Shown here: positions 59,004 to 64,000 of the stretch, one piece after another
How the letters are laid out: every line of letters starts with the position of its first letter
Position numbering within the stretch: the stretch's first letter is position 1
The notes under the pieces: generated by a model
What the model was told of the DNA's origin: nothing
Databases searched by the model: none
What the model saw: the letters and a program-made list of their open reading frames with translations, nothing else
Assembly: GCA_003508835.1 (NCBI GenBank)
Contig: PUFA01000021.1
Coordinates: forward strand, 5,000,501 to 5,064,500
DNA: 64,000 nt
From: Eonycteris spelaea
Lineage: Eukaryota > Chordata > Mammalia > Chiroptera > Pteropodidae
Reading direction: 5' to 3'
Translations under genes and position numbers: made by a program

Positions 59004-61481
59004 CAGGGGTCCCCAACCCCTGGGCCAAAGACTGGCACCAGTCCGTGGTCTATGGGGAACCTGGCCGCACAGCCAGTGAGTGGCAGGTGCACGAATGAAG
59101 CTCCATCTGTGTCTGCAGCCACTCCCCAGCGCTGGCATCAGTGCCTCAGCTCCGCCTCAGATCCTCAGGTGTCAGGTGCTCATAGGAGCACGCGGCCTGG
59201 AGCCCTCACACGAGTTCACAACAGGGTTCGAGCTCCTATGAGAGCCTAAGGCCTGAGGATGTGGGGTGGGGCCGAGGCAGTGATGCTGGAGCTGGGGAGC
59301 GACTGCAAATGCAGATTGACATTGGCCGGGAGGTCTGACTGCACAGAGATCGTAATAAATCGGTTGCTTGCAGACTCCTAGCAAAACCCTATCAGTGAGT
59401 GGCAAGTGACAATTAAGATGCATCTGGTGGCAGGCTTTAAGTCGGAATCCGACATTTATTTTGGTGGCCCACCCATTATTTTATGTGCCAATTCTGTCTG
59501 TGCTTCTCACGAGCTAACCCTAGCCCAAATGAGTAAAAAACAAACGTCACCGGGGAGCTGCTTTGAAAAGTGAGAAAGGCCAAGTGATGAGACGGCAGAA
59601 GACTCTAAGACCACCAACAAAGAAAAAGCTGCATTTCAAAGAAAATACCAAGAGTCCTGCTTAAATCACGGGTTCACTGCCAACAGACGGCTCACGTTCT
59701 CCAAGCCTGCTTTGTATAACATGGGGTGACTAGCTACCTAACAAGCCATGAAACCTTCAAAACTGCTTTGCCACAGGGAGACCAAGCATTCGGCCATTAA
59801 AAGACAAGGCTTTGGAGTTTTTCAGAAGAAAACCTGAACACAAAGAACAGAAGCAAGTATTTGAAGGCCACCATTTCATCAAATGCGTCTGCACTGAGCG
59901 TTGTTCTTAGTGGCTAACTGCTAAAGCTAAGCAGCCCTTTACTACGGGTGAGGTTGATCCTGCCTGATGCTAAGGACACTCGTCGTGAACTTTTAAGAGG
60001 CTGCAGTTCAAAAGGTGGCACATGCTCCTTTCAGCTAGCACCATAACTAGACGAAGTAACAGAACAGCAGATACTGAAGCACAGTGAGAGGATGGATGAG
60101 TCGCTGATGTTGACAAGGCAACAGTGCCCGCTTTTGTGTGACTTTTCAGGAGGACGTGCGTGCATGAAGATGTTACATGCACTTTGTCATCAGCCATCAC
60201 TACAGCTGCAGAGCTATTCACATCTTTGATGATCTCGTAGCAGGAAGGTAACTGGTCACTTTGTGTTGGCAAATGCACGGACAGAGCGGCTGCCGTAACT
60301 GGATGGCTTTCTGGTTTCACTACTTGGGTCAAAAAAGTCGCTTCTGAATGTGAGCCTATGCACTGTCATCCACAGAGAAATGCCGGCTACCCAAAAAATG
60401 TCACCCGAACTTATCATATTGCAGGATGTGATGAAAACAATCACCCACACTGAAGTATGCACCCTTCACTCCCGTCTGTCCGTGCGGCTCTGTGAGCAGA
60501 GGGACGCAGAGCACGCACGTCTTCTCCCACACAGATGTGAGACGGCAGGTCACTGGCCAGAGTTTCTGAGTTACAAGAGCCACTCCAGAGATTTCTTTTG
60601 GAAAAACAGTCACCACTGGTAGCAGCACATTTCAGTGACAGGTCGCAAAACTTGCTTGCTTGTGTGACATGTTCAGACTGTTTAACCAACTCAAGCCGTC
60701 ACCTTAGGGGAGAACGACACCTGTGTTCAAGCTGGCACATAAAGTGGCTGCATCCAAAGCCAACCTAGAATTATGGGGGCGACGAGGTACAGTGGGATTT
60801 TTGACATTTTAAACATTAGCAGAGATTTGGAAAGAGACTGAGCCAGGCCTTCCTTCTCCCAGCTGGTGCGTGATCCCCTATCTCAGCTTTCAAAACAGAC
60901 TGTGCGTGACTTCCCAGCCACAAAAGACTCCTGACCTGGGGAGGAACAGATCTGCGACCCATCTGGGAATAAGCCAGGTGAATCAGCTTTGCCCGTGCTA
61001 GATGATCAACTGATTGAGATCGCAAATGATGATGTCCTTAAAAGTACACCTGAGACAAGTTCAACTCTCCACACGTTCTGGATTAGAGTCAAGGCGGAAT
61101 ATCCTGAGAGGGCCACAAAGCGCTGAAAAGCCTCCTTCCATTTCCAACATGCTACTTTGTGAAGCAGGGTTTCCTGCAGTGACTGCAACCAAAACGAGGT
61201 TACGGGGTAGACTGGACACAAGCAACACACCTTAGGTGTCACTATCTCCCATCGCCCCCGAAGGGACCGTCTGGGTGCAGGAAAGCAGGTTCAGGGCTCC
61301 TGCTGATTCGGCATTATGGTGAGTTGTAAAGTTATTTCATTATATATTGTAATGTAATAATAGAAATAAAGTGAACATAAGTGTAATGCCCTTGAATCAT
61401 CCTCCCTCCACTCTGGTCTGTGGAAAAACTCTGGCACCAGGAAACTGGTCCCTGGTGCCTAAAAGAGGCTGGGGACCGCTG
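59004..61481 (+). mobile_element. hAT DNA transposon (Buster/Charlie-like), end to end, decayed transposase
   Basis: The element begins CAGGGGTCCCCAAC and ends GCTGGGGACCGCTG, inverted termini differing at two positions. It is flanked by identical 8-bp target duplications CTTTAGGA (58996-59003 and 61482-61489). Length is 2478 bp. Plus-strand fragments in several frames match hAT transposases of the ZBED5/GTF2IRD2-tail type: KPSKLLCHRETKH (BED zinc-finger end, about 59745-59785), CVIHREMPATQKMSPEL (about 60361-60411) and LLCEAGFPAVTATKTRLRGR (about 61148-61208, hAT dimerisation segment). Many stops and frameshifts, and loss of the zinc-finger cysteines, show that it is dead. The full repeat name was not determined. 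Confidence 0.9.
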
Positions 61482-61489
61482 CTTTAGGA
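61482..61489. repeat. Target-site duplication, right copy
   Basis: CTTTAGGA directly after the right terminus of the hAT element. Confidence 0.9.
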
Positions 61490-61654
61490 CGCGTGTTCGC
61501 ACGTTTATCTATTTACTAAGAACAAGGCAGTGTTTTTGTTCTCTTCATTTGCTGTCAAGTACGAAAATTCATTTTTACTTAAATACTACAACAAAATGTA
61601 CCAGACTCAAAAAAAAAAAAAAATCACATTTTACAGTTCAGGTTGGCTAGTGTG

Positions 61655-61863
61655 CCCAAAGAAGTTTATAATTTGTTTTATTTAAGAGTCGTGCTCGGCT
61701 TCATTATTTCACAAAGAAGCAAGAAATAAAGGTAAGGTTACCACTTTGGGCTTTGACTACGAGCAAGCTGCTGGCCACTGGGCAGGCAGTCTCCTTCTTC
61801 ACTGGAGCACAGGATTTAAAACACAATCATGCTACGGACATGTGCGTGGCACATTACATGTAA
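61655..61863 (-). other. SDHA: SDHA 3' UTR and polyadenylation signal
   Basis: AATAAA on the minus strand at 61682-61677 (TTTATT on plus) gives a short 3' UTR of about 200-240 bases, similar to the compact SDHA 3' UTR known in mammals. Cleavage would fall near 61655, about 170 bp before the hAT element. Confidence 0.6.

Positions 61864-64000
<2,137 letters not shown>

Noticed and set aside
59970..60332. A 120-codon minus-strand frame inside the hAT element.
   Set aside because: The transposase runs on the plus strand; this is the antisense shadow of its central part.

Overview
The window is vertebrate nuclear DNA: split genes with GT/AG introns, CpG islands, L1 and MIR relics, and no prokaryotic features. 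Three gene families are recognisable, all on the minus strand: AHRR (5' part, about 8.1-30 kb), PDCD6/ALG-2 (complete, 39.7-52.9 kb) and the last two coding exons of SDHA (61.9-63.3 kb, continuing off the right edge). Read on the minus strand the order is SDHA > PDCD6 > AHRR, the arrangement on human chromosome 5p15.33. The protein sequences are mammalian. I saw no primate Alu, rodent B1/B2, canine SINEC, ruminant Bov-tA, equine ERE or porcine PRE elements. The L1 sequences and SDHA residues (for example VKSGKVSLEY) suggest a laurasiatherian, possibly a bat, but the species cannot be fixed by eye.

Layout: 1-8.1 kb is AHRR intron 4 (GC-rich, with a CpG-rich patch at 1.4-2.1 kb and an L1 fragment). 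AHRR exon 4 is at 8.1-8.2 kb. A long intron follows, with a 21-bp minisatellite and an antisense L1. The bHLH exon is at about 19 kb and the start-codon exon at 22.2 kb. Intron 1 is full of L1 remains. A CpG island at 29.7-31.0 kb is the likely AHRR promoter; it holds an AhR-type response element between GC boxes and splice donors pointing both ways. 31-39 kb is intergenic, with L1 pieces, a polypurine tract and a small minisatellite. PDCD6 occupies 39.2-53.0 kb with its own CpG island at 52.6-53.2 kb. The 53-61.6 kb interval between PDCD6 and SDHA holds MIR, L1 and DNA-transposon relics, including an end-to-end hAT element with a perfect 8-bp target duplication. The 3' end of SDHA closes the window.

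The genes act in separate processes: AHRR represses aryl hydrocarbon receptor signalling, PDCD6 is a penta-EF-hand calcium sensor of ESCRT/COPII trafficking, and SDHA is the flavoprotein of respiratory complex II. They are neighbours, not a pathway. The main surprise is that PDCD6 exon 4 and the last SDHA exon each lack one base relative to the conserved reading frame. Residual assembly indels are the simplest explanation. I found no convincing undescribed biological system. Most long open frames here follow from high GC content or tandem repeats.
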